Assembly: GCA_021203465.1 (NCBI GenBank)
Contig: JAJQBC010000041.1
Coordinates: forward strand, 1 to 41,964
Reading direction: 5' to 3'
From: Lachnospiraceae bacterium
GTDB taxonomy: Bacteria > Bacillota > Clostridia > Lachnospirales > Lachnospiraceae
DNA length: 41,964 nucleotides
Shown: positions 24,959 through 34,700 of the stretch, piece after piece
Position numbering within the stretch: the first letter of the stretch is position 1
How the letters are laid out: every line of letters begins with the position of its first letter
Notes under the pieces: model-generated
The model's input: only the letters and a program-made list of their open reading frames with translations
Told to the model about the DNA's origin: nothing
Database searches by the model: none
Program-made: the position numbers and the translations under genes

Positions 24959-25796
24959 TAAAAGACAGAAAATCACAGCCTGCGCACTGCGCGTCCTCGT
25001 GTGGGCGGCGGCGCTCATCACGGTGGCGGTGCTGCTGCTCCTGATCGGCTACATTCTCATAAAGGGAGTGCCGAATCTGAAGCCCAGCCTCTTCGCGTGG
25101 AAATACACGACCGACAATGTGTCCATGATGCCGGCCATTATCAATACGCTTATCATGACTGTCCTGTCGCTGCTGATCGCGGTGCCGCTGGGCATGTTCT
25201 CCGCCATCTATCTGGTGGAATATGCGCGGCGCGGCAACAAGCTGGTGCGGATCGTGCGCATGACGACCGAGACTCTCTCGGGCATCCCCTCGATCGTCTA
25301 CGGCCTCTTCGGCTATCTGATGTTCGGCGTGGCGCTGCACTGGGGCTATTCGATGATGAGCGGCGCGCTGACGCTTGCGATCATGGTGCTGCCGTCCGTC
25401 ATGCGGACGACGGAGGAGGCTCTCAAAGCGGTGCCGGATTCCTATCGTGAGGGCAGCTATGGCCTAGGAGCAGGAAAGCTGCGTACCGTGTTCGTTGTAC
25501 TGCTTCCGAGCGCAATTCCCGGAATTCTGGCCGGTGTGATTCTCGCCATCGGTCGTATCACCGGCGAGACGGCGGCGCTGATCTACACGGCGGGTACGGT
25601 GGCCGGCGTCCCGAAAAACCTGTTTTCCTCAGGCAGAACACTCGCGATTCATATGTACGCGCTGCTGAACGAGGGACTTTACATGGAAGAATCCTACGCG
25701 ACCGCGGTGGTGCTGCTCGTGATGGTACTCCTTATCAACGCACTGTCCAGTTTCATTGCAAAGCGATTTAGTACGAAAGCCTCGGGTGGCGGCTGA
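24951..25796 (+). CDS. pstA: Phosphate ABC transporter permease PstA
   Basis: About 281 residues and six membrane helices. Diagnostic stretches are NTLIMTVLSLLIAVPLGMFSAIYLVEYA and the EAA loop PDSYREGSYGLGAGKLRTVFVVLLPSAIPGI, followed by IGRITGETAALIYTAG. It partners PstC in the membrane. ATG 24951 overlaps the pstC stop by 8 bases and has GAGAGGGGTG upstream, so the two are coupled. A 63-base gap separates it from pstB, with no terminator. Confidence 0.94.
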   Translation: MADKRQKITACALRVLVWAAALITVAVLLLLIGYILIKGVPNLKPSLFAWKYTTDNVSMMPAIINTLIMTVLSLLIAVPLGMFSAIYLVEYARRGNKLVRIVRMTTETLSGIPSIVYGLFGYLMFGVALHWGYSMMSGALTLAIMVLPSVMRTTEEALKAVPDSYREGSYGLGAGKLRTVFVVLLPSAIPGILAGVILAIGRITGETAALIYTAGTVAGVPKNLFSSGRTLAIHMYALLNEGLYMEESYATAVVLLVMVLLINALSSFIAKRFSTKASGGG

Positions 25797-25859
25797 GACC
25801 GGATATAGCGATAGACGCGGAAGACGTTGGCTGAAGAGCCATTACGGAGGAAAGAAAGA

Positions 25860-26609
25860 ATGGGAAAATTTAACATCAAAAATCTGGATCTCTATTATTC
25901 GGATTTCCACGCGCTGAAAAACGTGAACCTTGATATTCCGGAAAAGGAGATCACGGCTTTCATCGGGCCGTCCGGCTGCGGCAAGTCCACGCTGATGAAG
26001 ACGCTGAACCGGATGAACGACCTCGTGGAGGGCTGCCGGATCACGGGCGAGGTCACGCTCGACGGCGCCGATATCTACAAAGATCTGGATGTGAATGTAC
26101 TGCGAAAGAGGGTAGGCATGGTGTTCCAGAAGGCGAACCCCTTCCCAATGAGTATTTATGATAATGTCGCCTATGGGCCTCGTACTCACGGTGTGCGCGG
26201 CGGGGCGAAGCTCGACGAGATTGTGGAGAAATCGTTGCGCGCGGCGGCAATCTGGGACGAGGTGAAAGACCGGCTGAAGAAGAATGCCCTCGGCATGTCC
26301 GGCGGACAGCAGCAGAGGCTATGTATCGCGCGTGCTCTGGCCGTGGAGCCGGAGGTGCTGCTGATGGACGAGTCAACCTCGGCGCTCGACCCGATTTCCA
26401 CTTCCAAGGTGGAGGATCTGGTGATGGAGCTCAAGAAGGATTACACGATCATTATGGTGACGCACAATATGCAGCAGGCGGCGCGTGTTTCCGACAATAC
26501 AGCCTTCTTCCTGCTCGGCGAGATGGTCGAGTACGGAAAGACGGAGCAGCTGTTCTCGATGCCGAAGGATAAGAGGACAGAGGAATATATTACAGGAAGG
26601 TTTGGTTGA
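25860..26609 (+). CDS. pstB: Phosphate ABC transporter ATP-binding protein PstB
   Basis: About 249 residues with complete ABC ATPase motifs: Walker [11 protein letters not shown]-loop in [19 protein letters not shown] (PstB-specific), signature MSGGQQQRL, Walker [13 protein letters not shown], and the switch His in [14 protein letters not shown]. It powers phosphate import through PstCA. ATG 25860 has GGAGG nine bases upstream; an upstream TTG frame start is not supported. phoU begins 5 bases after its stop. Confidence 0.97.
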   Translation: MGKFNIKNLDLYYSDFHALKNVNLDIPEKEITAFIGPSGCGKSTLMKTLNRMNDLVEGCRITGEVTLDGADIYKDLDVNVLRKRVGMVFQKANPFPMSIYDNVAYGPRTHGVRGGAKLDEIVEKSLRAAAIWDEVKDRLKKNALGMSGGQQQRLCIARALAVEPEVLLMDESTSALDPISTSKVEDLVMELKKDYTIIMVTHNMQQAARVSDNTAFFLLGEMVEYGKTEQLFSMPKDKRTEEYITGRFG

Positions 26610-26613
26610 TCCT

Positions 26614-27264
26614 ATGAGAGATAATTTTGAAAGGCAGCTCGCGGAGCTGAACGAGGACCTGATTGCGATGGGCGCGCTCTGCAAGGCGGCGGTGTCGGAG
26701 TCGATGACGGCGCTTTTACATTCGGACTGGCAGGCGAGGCAGAGAACCTTTTTGCTGGAGTACGAGATTGACCAGAAGGAGCGGGACATTGAGGATTGCT
26801 GCATGAAGCTGCTCCTGCGGCAGCAGCCGGTCGCGCGGGACCTGCGGACGATCTCGGCGGCCCTGAAGATGATCTCCGACATGGAGCGCATCGGCGATCA
26901 GGCTTCTGACATTGCGGACATCGTGAAATTCCTGGAGGGCAGCGACATCACCCAGCATGTGCATATCCAGCAGATGGCGGAGGCGGCGATGAAGATGCTG
27001 ACCGACAGCATCGAGTCCTTCGTGAAGAAGGATTTGCCGTTGGCTGCCAGCGTCATGCAGGCGGACGATGTCGTGGACGCTCTCTTCGATCAGGTGAAAA
27101 CGGAGCTGATCCAGATGATCTCCGAGAATCCCGGGCAGGGCGAGCAGTGCATTGATACTCTGATGATCGCCAAATATTTCGAGCGCATCGGCGACCATGT
27201 GGTCAATATCGCCGAGTGGGTGGAGTATTCCGTGACCGGAAGCCATCGGCACGGCGAGGCGTGA
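26614..27264 (+). CDS. phoU: Phosphate signalling/uptake regulator PhoU
   Basis: About 216 residues, all helical, with two PhoU repeats. Metal-site-like E/DxxxD patterns are visible in KMISDMERIGDQASDIAD and again in KYFERIGDHVVNIAEW. PhoU dampens Pst activity and phosphate-regulon signalling through the sensor kinase. Start: ATG 26614 after CAGGAAGG, four bases past pstB. It ends the pst operon; a weak GAGAG/CTCTC hairpin followed by TTTT lies just after (27263-27297). Confidence 0.95.
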   Translation: MRDNFERQLAELNEDLIAMGALCKAAVSESMTALLHSDWQARQRTFLLEYEIDQKERDIEDCCMKLLLRQQPVARDLRTISAALKMISDMERIGDQASDIADIVKFLEGSDITQHVHIQQMAEAAMKMLTDSIESFVKKDLPLAASVMQADDVVDALFDQVKTELIQMISENPGQGEQCIDTLMIAKYFERIGDHVVNIAEWVEYSVTGSHRHGEA

Positions 27265-27452
27265 GAGAAAAAACAAGCTTTTGAAAGCCTCTCTTTTGTG
27301 TTATAGTGTGATACAGGGAACAAAAGGTCATGAATCAGATGCTTGTCTCTGAATTTATGACTTTGGATTCCGTTAAAACATGGGAAAATAACAGATTTGT
27401 CTGTTTAGCAATCCGTAGTATTACACTTTTGGCGCAAAGAGAGGCTTATTTC

Positions 27453-27947
27453 ATGGATAAAAAAACAAAGCGTCTGGCTTTGCTGGGTCTTCTGACCGCA
27501 CTCGCGTTGATTGCCGGATATGTGGAGCTGCTGATTCCCATTCCGATCGGCATCCCCGGCGTCAAGCTCGGCCTCGCGAATCTCATCGTGGTCTGGGCGC
27601 TCTATGCGCTTGGCGCGCGCGACGCGCTGACGGTCAATATTGTCCGTATTATCCTGTCTGCTTTTCTGTTCAGCAGCCTGTCGATGCTGCTTTACAGTCT
27701 CGCTGGGGCGGCGCTCAGCTTCCTCTGTATGTATCTGGCGAAGCGCAGCGGCGCTTTCGATATCTACGGGGTCAGCGTTATCGGCGGCGTCACGCACAAT
27801 GTCGGGCAGCTTCTGGTCGCGATGCTGGTTCTGGAGAGCCTGAACTTGCTCTACTACGGGCCGGTGCTGCTGATCGCAGGGTTGGTGACCGGACTGCTGA
27901 TCGGTGTCGTGACAGCAGAAGTAAAAAAACGTGTGCCGCGTATATAA
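27453..27947 (+). CDS. Gx transporter / heptaprenyl diphosphate synthase component I-like membrane protein
   Basis: About 164 residues and five or six membrane helices. The glycine-rich opening (LALLGLLTALALIAGYVELLIPIPIGIPGVKLGLANLIVVW) is typical of the family annotated as Gx transporter or Hpre_diP_synt_I. The HepS-I name is historical; a small-molecule transport role is more likely from its S-component-like layout, but the substrate is unknown. ATG 27453 follows AAAGAGAGG; the 41 codons upstream in frame show no domain and no ribosome site. A possible promoter is TTGTCT (27397-27402), 16 bases, TATTAC (27419-27424). Confidence 0.78.
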   Translation: MDKKTKRLALLGLLTALALIAGYVELLIPIPIGIPGVKLGLANLIVVWALYALGARDALTVNIVRIILSAFLFSSLSMLLYSLAGAALSFLCMYLAKRSGAFDIYGVSVIGGVTHNVGQLLVAMLVLESLNLLYYGPVLLIAGLVTGLLIGVVTAEVKKRVPRI

Positions 27948-27950
27948 TCA

Positions 27951-27981
27951 CATAAAAGAGCAATGCGATATCGCACTGCTC
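27951..27981 (-). terminator. Hairpin between convergent genes, terminator for the kinase transcript
   Basis: GAGCAATGCGAT and ATCGCACTGCTC (27958-27981) form a 12-pair arm set with one mismatch. On the reverse strand it is followed by TTTTATG. It lies about 125 bases past the histidine kinase stop. Confidence 0.55.
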
Positions 27982-28052
27982 CCATGGTGTGTGGAAAAAA
28001 CGCATGTCTCACGTATAACTACATTATCAAATGGAAAAATCCCGTCCGGCGT

Positions 28053-28072
28053 CTGCATGCCCTTGCATGCAG
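28053..28072. repeat. Perfect 8-bp hairpin near the kinase 3' end
   Basis: CTGCATGC and GCATGCAG flank CCTT. It sits 36 bases past the kinase stop with no adjacent T-run; it may contribute to 3'-end formation with the hairpin at 27958. Confidence 0.45.
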
Positions 28073-28107
28073 GATTACATCGTTGCCTGACGAGATTTTG
28101 CGGTATA

Positions 28108-29163
28108 TTATGTTTCTTCGTAGCCGGAGGGAAGCCTCACCGTGAAGCGGCTGCCGAGATCCGGCTCGCTTTTCACGTCGATCGTGCCCTCATAGAGCGA
28201 GACGACACGGTGCACGAGCGCGAGCCCCAGACCATTGCCTTTTCGTTTGTGGGAAGTATCCCCCTGATAAAATTTATCAAAAATGTGCGTGATCATCTCC
28301 GGCGTCATGCCGCAGCCGCTGTCCTGCACTACGACGGTCAGCCATTTGCGGTCGAGAGTGGCCTCGATCGTGATCTCACCGCCTGCGGGGGTGAATTTGA
28401 TGGCATTATTCAGCAGATTGCTCCAGATGAGACGGGTCAGTTCCCGGTTGCCGTTCCAGGAGATTTCTTCAAGCTCGGGCGCGACAGTCAGATTTTTTTC
28501 CGACCAGAGCGGCTCCATGCCCAGGATGACCTCACGGATCTGTTCATCTACGCGGAAGATTTCGCGGGAGCTGATGCAGTCCTGATGCTCCAGACTGGTC
28601 AGATTTAGGATATTGCCGGTCATTGTGGAAAGCCCCTTGCAGGTCTGGATAATAATTTCCAGATACTCGTCATGCTCTTCGCGAGTGAGCGTGTCGTCCT
28701 GCAGCAGTGTGGCGTAGCCGCTGATTGTGGCGAGCGGTGTCTTGAACTCGTGTGAGACGTTGGAGATGAAATCAGAGCGTAGCATCTCCGTTTCTCCGAG
28801 TTCCTGTACCATCCGGTTGAAATCTTCTCTCAGATAACGGATCTCGCCCTGATATTTTTCAGTATCCAGATGGATATTGTAATCCCCCTTCGCAACCTGC
28901 CCCATAGCACTGGACAGCTCCGTGACCGGCCACACGACGATGCACGCGATAAAGAGGTTGATGACTGTGCCGGTGATCACGCTGAGCACCGCCATGATAA
29001 CCAGAACCCGGACGCCGGTCACCAGTTTTGGGAGCAGTGTGATAATTCCCAGTCGCAGCAGCAGATAGAACGCGAAGCCGAGCGCAAGAAAGATGCATAC
29101 CATGACACAGAAGCACGCGGCCATGATGCGAAACCAGAGGGAGTAGAAGGTGTCTCTTTTCAT
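28108..29163 (-). CDS. Two-component sensor histidine kinase
   Basis: 351 residues. Two membrane helices (about 11-37 and 51-77) are separated by only about 12 residues, so there is almost no outside domain. A HAMP segment follows (WPVTELSSAMGQVAKGDYNIHL), then the H-box SNVSHEFKTPL (His138), N-box LLNNAIKFTP, and G-boxes DSGCGM and GNGLGLALV. Kinases with such short loops often sense the envelope or work with a transporter. No PAS domain is present, unlike typical PhoR, so I do not call it phoR despite the pst genes next door. Its start overlaps the regulator's stop by 4 bases. Confidence 0.93.
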   Translation of the reverse strand: MKRDTFYSLWFRIMAACFCVMVCIFLALGFAFYLLLRLGIITLLPKLVTGVRVLVIMAVLSVITGTVINLFIACIVVWPVTELSSAMGQVAKGDYNIHLDTEKYQGEIRYLREDFNRMVQELGETEMLRSDFISNVSHEFKTPLATISGYATLLQDDTLTREEHDEYLEIIIQTCKGLSTMTGNILNLTSLEHQDCISSREIFRVDEQIREVILGMEPLWSEKNLTVAPELEEISWNGNRELTRLIWSNLLNNAIKFTPAGGEITIEATLDRKWLTVVVQDSGCGMTPEMITHIFDKFYQGDTSHKRKGNGLGLALVHRVVSLYEGTIDVKSEPDLGSRFTVRLPSGYEET

Positions 29164-29834
29164 TTTGTGATAATTCCCTTATAGCCGAGGCCACGGACGG
29201 TCTGGATCTGAAAGTAGGGGACGTCGCGGTAGCGATCACGGATGCGGTTGATATGCACGTCGACCGTGCGCGCATCGGTTTCCGAATCGTAACCCCAGAG
29301 CTCGTCCATGATCTGTTGCCTCGTGAAGGTGTGGTTCGGGCTGGACAAAAGCTTGTACAGCAGCTGGAACTCCTTTTGTGGGAGAATCTGAGATTTGCCG
29401 TCCACGGTTATGGTCAGGTTGATATAATCGAGACAGACCGGACCGAACTCCAGCTTTTTCTCATAGATGATCTTCGCGCGGCGCAGCAGCGCTTCGACCC
29501 GCAGCAGCAGCTCGTTCACGTCGATTGGCTTTACCATGTAGTCGTCGATGCCGAGTTTGAAGCCTCTGGCCTTGTTCGGGTAGGTATCCCGCGCGGTCAC
29601 GACGAGGATTGGAAGCTGATAGCCGCTGTCACGCAGCTCTTTTGTCAGGTCGAAACCATCCAGATTTGGCATCATAAGGTCTGTGATGATCAGGTCGATG
29701 TAAGTCTGATCCAGAAGCGTGAGCGCCTCCTCCCCGTCTGTGGCGGAGGATGTCTCGTAGCCGTTTTTGTTCAGGACACGGCAGATCAGCTTGTTGAGCG
29801 CCTGGTCGTCCTCTACTACTAAAATATGGAACAT
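29160..29834 (-). CDS. OmpR-family response regulator
   Basis: About 224 residues. The receiver has acidic VVEDD, phospho-acceptor Asp52 in ITDLMMP, and Lys102 in VKPID. The C-terminal winged helix ends TDARTVDVHINRIRDRYRDVPYFQIQTVRGLGYKGI. It is phosphorylated by the kinase encoded 4 bases downstream in overlap. ATG 29834 lies 8 bases after CCGAGG; the GTG nine bases upstream overlaps that site. It stands head to head with the RND efflux genes across 262 bases that contain two 11-base-period repeats, so the pump is a likely target. Confidence 0.94.
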   Translation of the reverse strand: MFHILVVEDDQALNKLICRVLNKNGYETSSATDGEEALTLLDQTYIDLIITDLMMPNLDGFDLTKELRDSGYQLPILVVTARDTYPNKARGFKLGIDDYMVKPIDVNELLLRVEALLRRAKIIYEKKLEFGPVCLDYINLTITVDGKSQILPQKEFQLLYKLLSSPNHTFTRQQIMDELWGYDSETDARTVDVHINRIRDRYRDVPYFQIQTVRGLGYKGIITK

Positions 29835-29890
29835 TTTTTTCACCTCGGAGTTATTACAGTAAATATGGATTTATTTTTATTTGGAAATCA

Positions 29891-29918
29891 TATATAATCT
29901 TTGTGAATTGAGTGTGAA
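29891..29918 (-). promoter_or_regulatory. Promoter and direct repeat upstream of the response regulator
   Basis: On the reverse strand TTCACA occurs at 29918-29913 and again at 29907-29902, five bases apart (11-base period). The first copy can serve as -35, with TATATA at 29896-29891 after 16 bases. The spacing matches OmpR-family sites and the Pho-box-like repeat before pstS. Confidence 0.5.
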
Positions 29919-30012
29919 CTTTCGAAAAAAAGTTGTGATTTGCAGTCTCAGCCCCGAAAAAGGTGAGAGTGCGAATGCAGGGGCGGTGGCTTTGAATCGT
30001 GTGATTCATGTG

Positions 30013-30029
30013 TTTACAAAATGTTTAAA
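30013..30029 (+). promoter_or_regulatory. Direct repeat upstream of the RND adaptor
   Basis: TTTACA (30013-30018), five bases, TTTAAA (30024-30029): the same 11-base period as the pst and response-regulator repeats. I could not place a convincing -35/-10 pair between here and the start at 30097; TAAATA at 30044 is one option for -10. The rest of 29844-30096 shows nothing else. Confidence 0.42.
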
Positions 30030-30096
30030 CTTGTCACCTAATCTAAATAGGATTTGAAAGCATGCATTTAATAATAATGAGGAGGAAGAAGAGAAT

Positions 30097-31752
30097 ATGA
30101 GAAGAAACAGAATCATGACGCTTGGCCTTGCCGTAGTTTTGTGCGTTTCTCTGGCCGGATGCGGCGGGACGGAGGAGACAGCGGACAACAGCGTGACGAT
30201 GGTCGAAGCGGTGAATCCCACAGTTGGCAGCTTGTCGACGGATACGACTTATATAGGAACGGTTTCCCCGCAGGAGGAGATCTATGTGATTCCGATGGTG
30301 TCGGGTACCGTGACGGCGGTTTACTGTGAAGTGGGAGATACGGTCGAGGAGGGCGAGACGCTCTTCACGATCGATGACGAGGCCTACCAGCTGCAGCTTG
30401 CGAGTGCACAGGCTTCCTATGAGTATGCGGCGGCCGGGGTGACGGCGGCGACAGGAGGCTCGCGTGATCTATCCAATTACCAGACGGAGATGTCGATCCG
30501 CGACCTGGCGGTTTCGCTGGCGGATACGGAGGATACGCTGGAGGATCTGGAGGATGCCTACGACGAGGTGAAGGAGACGATTAGTACGCTGACCACGCAG
30601 CAGGCGGCAGCGCAGGCGACGGTCACGAGCCTGACGGAGCAGATCGGAGCGGCAAAAAGTGCGCTTGCAGCTATCTCTGATACAACATCCGAGGCGTACA
30701 AGACAGCTGCTGCAGAGTTGAGTGCCCTTCAGAGCCAGCTGACAGTTGCGCAGACGCAGCTTGACACGGTGACGGCGTCGCTTACTTCCGCGCAGAGCAG
30801 TAAGAGCACGCTCAAGGCAAGTATTGAGAGCGCGAAGGACGGTGTCGAGACGGTAGAAGAGAGTCTGACGCAGGCGCAGGAGGCTTACTCGATCACGCAG
30901 AATGAGATTTATCCGGAGACGGACGCCACCTATGACGCGCAGCTTTCCCAGGCGGCGCTGGTGATTGATTCGGCGCAGCTCTATATTGATTATTGTACGG
31001 TGACAGCGCCGATCAGCGGCACGGTGGAGGCTGTCAATGTGATTGAGAATAATATCGCGACATCGAGCAGTGCGGCAGTCACGATCTCCAATAAGGAGTC
31101 GATGACCGTGTCTTTCAGCGTGACGGAGGATGCGAAGAATACGCTGCAGATTGGCGACCATGTGACGGTGGAGCGGAACGGAGCGACATACGACGGCACA
31201 ATCACGGAGATCGCGACGGCGGCTACGTCAAGCCTCTTCACCATCAAAGCGGCGGTGGCGGATACCGGCGATGAGCTGCCGACCGGTGTGTCGGTGAAGG
31301 TTTATGCGACGACGCAGGAAAGCAATAACAGTATTATTATCCCATACGACGCGCTGTATTTTTCGGCGGGTGACGCTTATGTCTACTGTGTGGAGGACGG
31401 CGTACTCGTGAAGACGGCGGTGACGGTCGGCCTGATGAGCGATACGGAAGCTGTGATCGAAGAGGGACTGGATGCGGATAGCGTGGTCGTCAGCACCTGG
31501 TCTTCACGGCTGCGCGATGGTCTTGAGGTCGGGGTCGTCACCCTGAACGGGGAATCCGTAGTGGTGGAGGAAACAGAAGAGACTTCCGAAGAGACGGAGG
31601 ACGGTGAATTGACAGACGAGACGGCGGATGAGAATTCCGAGGGCGCAGAAGTGACGGAAGATGCGGAGGACGACGCTGTGGGAACGGAAGCCGACGAGAC
31701 CTCCGAGGATGCAGAAACGACAGACGAAGATGCGACGGAGGAGGCACAGTAG
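30097..31752 (+). CDS. Efflux RND transporter adaptor (HlyD-like lipoprotein)
   Basis: 551 residues. A signal peptide ends in lipobox LAGC (Cys22). A lipoyl-like half-motif (SGTVTAVYCEVGDTVEEGETLF) precedes a long alpha-helical hairpin (about 130-285, rich in A, T, Q, S), then the returning strand (YCTVTAPISGTVEAVNV) and beta-barrel part. The final ~60 residues are strongly acidic (E/D/T-rich), not part of the usual fold. It should join the permease encoded next to form an export complex at the outer face of the membrane; in a monoderm no outer-membrane channel is expected. Start: ATG 30097, AGGAGG eleven bases upstream. Confidence 0.9.
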   Translation: MRRNRIMTLGLAVVLCVSLAGCGGTEETADNSVTMVEAVNPTVGSLSTDTTYIGTVSPQEEIYVIPMVSGTVTAVYCEVGDTVEEGETLFTIDDEAYQLQLASAQASYEYAAAGVTAATGGSRDLSNYQTEMSIRDLAVSLADTEDTLEDLEDAYDEVKETISTLTTQQAAAQATVTSLTEQIGAAKSALAAISDTTSEAYKTAAAELSALQSQLTVAQTQLDTVTASLTSAQSSKSTLKASIESAKDGVETVEESLTQAQEAYSITQNEIYPETDATYDAQLSQAALVIDSAQLYIDYCTVTAPISGTVEAVNVIENNIATSSSAAVTISNKESMTVSFSVTEDAKNTLQIGDHVTVERNGATYDGTITEIATAATSSLFTIKAAVADTGDELPTGVSVKVYATTQESNNSIIIPYDALYFSAGDAYVYCVEDGVLVKTAVTVGLMSDTEAVIEEGLDADSVVVSTWSSRLRDGLEVGVVTLNGESVVVEETEETSEETEDGELTDETADENSEGAEVTEDAEDDAVGTEADETSEDAETTDEDATEEAQ

Positions 31753-31753
31753 C

Positions 31754-34700
31754 ATGGGCTTGACAAGGATTGCGTTAAAAAGGCCAGTCTCCACGCTGCT
31801 GGTCGTGCTGGCCATATTCGTATTCGGATTTTCTTCTCTGATGGGCCTGCGGCTCGAGCTGATGCCGGACATGGATATGCCGATCCAGATGGTGTTGACC
31901 GTCTATCCGGGAGCGGATCCGGAGTCGGTGGAGGCTCTGGTCAGCTCGGAGATCGAGGGCGATGTCGCTTCCTTAAGCGGCGTGGACACCGTGTATTCCT
32001 ATTCCATGGAGAATTATTCCATGGTGCTTCTGCGGTATGATTATGATACGGACATTAACGACGCCTACATTGATCTGCGTGCGGCACTTGACGCGGCGGA
32101 TCTGCCGGATGACGCGCAGGAGCCGACGGTCATCCAGATGGACATCAATTCCATGGCCAGTATCATGTACTCGGTCAGCCTGACCGACGGCAGCGACGCA
32201 CTGGCCTATGTGAACGATGAGATCGTGCCGGAGCTGGAGAGTATCGGCTCCGTGGCCAGCGTGGATGTGACCGGCGGACGCGAAAACTATATCCGCGTGC
32301 TGCTCGACGAGGAGGCGCTCAGTCAGTACGGACTTTCCATGAGCACGGTGGCGAGCTACATCGCCGCCAATGATTTCACGGTGCCGCTGGGCTCACTCGA
32401 GCAGGGCAGTCAGTCCATCAGCGCGATCAGTACGGCGGATGTGGAAACGGTGCAGGCGCTGCAGGAGGTTCCGCTCTACACATCGAGCGGGCAGCTGATC
32501 CAGCTCTCCGATGTGGCGGAGGTGAGCTGGGAGGAGGAAGCCGCGGATAGCATCAGCCGCTTCAACGGTGAGGAGACAGTGACGGTCTCCGTGACGAAGA
32601 ACCAGACGGCCAGTACGCTCGGAATGATCAGCGACGTGGAGGACATCATGGAGGACATGATGGAGGAAAATGAAAATCTCGTCGTCGAGACCTCCTACGA
32701 CGCTTCTGAGCTGATCATTGAGTCCATCAGCTCTGTGGCCTCGACGCTGGTCATCGGCGTCATCCTCTCGATGCTGATCCTGTTTCTGTTCTTCGGGGAT
32801 CTAAGAGCCAGCGTGATCGTCGGATTTTCCATGCCGATCTCTCTGATGGTGACAATCATCCTGATGTCGGTGCTCGGCTACTCGTTGAATATCATCACAA
32901 TGGGCGGTCTGGTTATCGCGATTGGCATGATGGTAGATAACTCGATTGTCATGATCGACGGCTGCTTCCGCGGTCGAGACCGGACGGAGGATCTGAAGGA
33001 AGCGGCGCTGTTTGGAGTGAAGAGCGTGGCCAGTTCCATCTTTGCCGGTACGCTGACGACGGTTGTCATCTATATCCCGATCTGCCTGCAGAGCGGGATG
33101 GCGGGGCAGATGCTCGGGCAGCTGGGCTACACGATCATCTTCTCCCTGACGGCGTCCCTGATCTCGGCGCTGACACTGGTGCCGCTGTTCTATACGATGT
33201 TTAAGCCGCAGGAGCGCAAGGAGCTGAAGATTAATGGAGCGCTGAATGCGGTGAGGAAGAAATACGATCCGATGGTGCGCTGCCTGCTGCGGCATAAGAT
33301 CCTGACAGTTACGGTCTCAATTCTGGTGCTAATTGGCTCCTTTGCGCTGGCGGCTTTCGGGCTGGACATGGAGATCATGCCAAGCACTGACGAGGGATCC
33401 GTCAGCATCGAGGCTACGCTGCGTCCGGGTACGAAGGTCGAGGACGTCGACGAGCAGATCGCTGAGATTGAGGCGATGGTGGCGGCTCATGAGGATGTGG
33501 AGAGCTATACAGTGACCGTGGAGTCCGGCTCCGCGTCTATTTCCGTCAACCTGAAGGACGACCGCAAGATGACGAGTCAGGAGGTCGCGGACGAGTGGAC
33601 GGAGGCGACGAAGGATATTATGGGCATGCAGCTGGAGATTACGGTCAGCAGCATGATGTCATCTCTGATTTCCTCCGATACCGGTGGCGAGGTCAATCTG
33701 GCGTCGACCGACCTCGACGATCTGGTAGAGGCTGCGAATGCGATACAGGAGGCGGCCTGGGAGGTGCCGGACGTGCTGAACGTCTACAACAGCGCGGGAG
33801 AATCGTCTACGCAGATTGAAGTGGTTATTGACCCGCTGGAGGCCATGTCGCACGGCATGACGGCCTATCAGGTGGCGGGCAGTCTCTACAGCCTGATCAG
33901 CGGCACCGAGGTGATGACGATCACCTCGAACGGCGACGAGTACAGCGTCATGCTGGAGTTCCCGGAAGGAACCTATGACGATGCGAGTTCGTTGCTTGAC
34001 GCGTCGGTGAACGGCGTACCGCTTTCCGAGATGGCCGAGCTGCGCTATACGGATTCCCAGCAGACGATCATTCGCGAGAATGAGCGCTATACCATGTCCG
34101 TGACAGCCGTCTGCCTCTCCGATGATGTAGACGCGGTGCAGGACGGTCTGGACGCGCTGGTGGAGGATCTCACGCTGCCGGATTCGGTGGAGCTGACGCA
34201 GAGCATGACGGAGGAGACCATGAGCGAGATGTTCGGCTCCATGGGAACCGCGATCGCGACGGCGCTGTTCCTCGTCTTCCTCATGATGGCCATGCAGTTC
34301 GAGTCCCCGAAATACTCGCTGATGGTTATGATCAGTATTCCCTTCAGTCTGATCGGAGCCTTCCTGCTTATGTTTATCACGGGACAGGCGATCAGCATCA
34401 CCTCATTGATGGGTGTCCTGACGCTGGTCGGAACGGTCGTGAATAACGGTATCCTGTATGTGGACGGCGTGGCAGAGTTTCGAAAGGAAGTGTCGCTTGA
34501 GGATGCGCTAGTGGAGAGCGGCCAGACAAGGTTGCGCCCGATGCTGATGACGACGCTGACAACGATCATCGCGATGATCCCGATGGCGATGGGCATCGGC
34601 ACCGGCAATGCGATGATGCAGGGCATGGCGATCACGATCATCGGCGGCCTGGTGGCATCCACGATCCTGATTCTTGTGCTGTTCCCGGTCTTCTATATGC

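Noticed and set aside
27330-27452. Longer N-terminus for the Gx-type membrane protein
   Set aside because: The 41 extra residues are not membrane-like or conserved in pattern, and the region contains promoter-like sequence.
28108-29834. Naming the two-component system phoP/phoR
   Set aside because: The kinase has a very short outside loop and no PAS domain and is paired with RND genes; nearness to pst and a similar repeat are not enough for the name.
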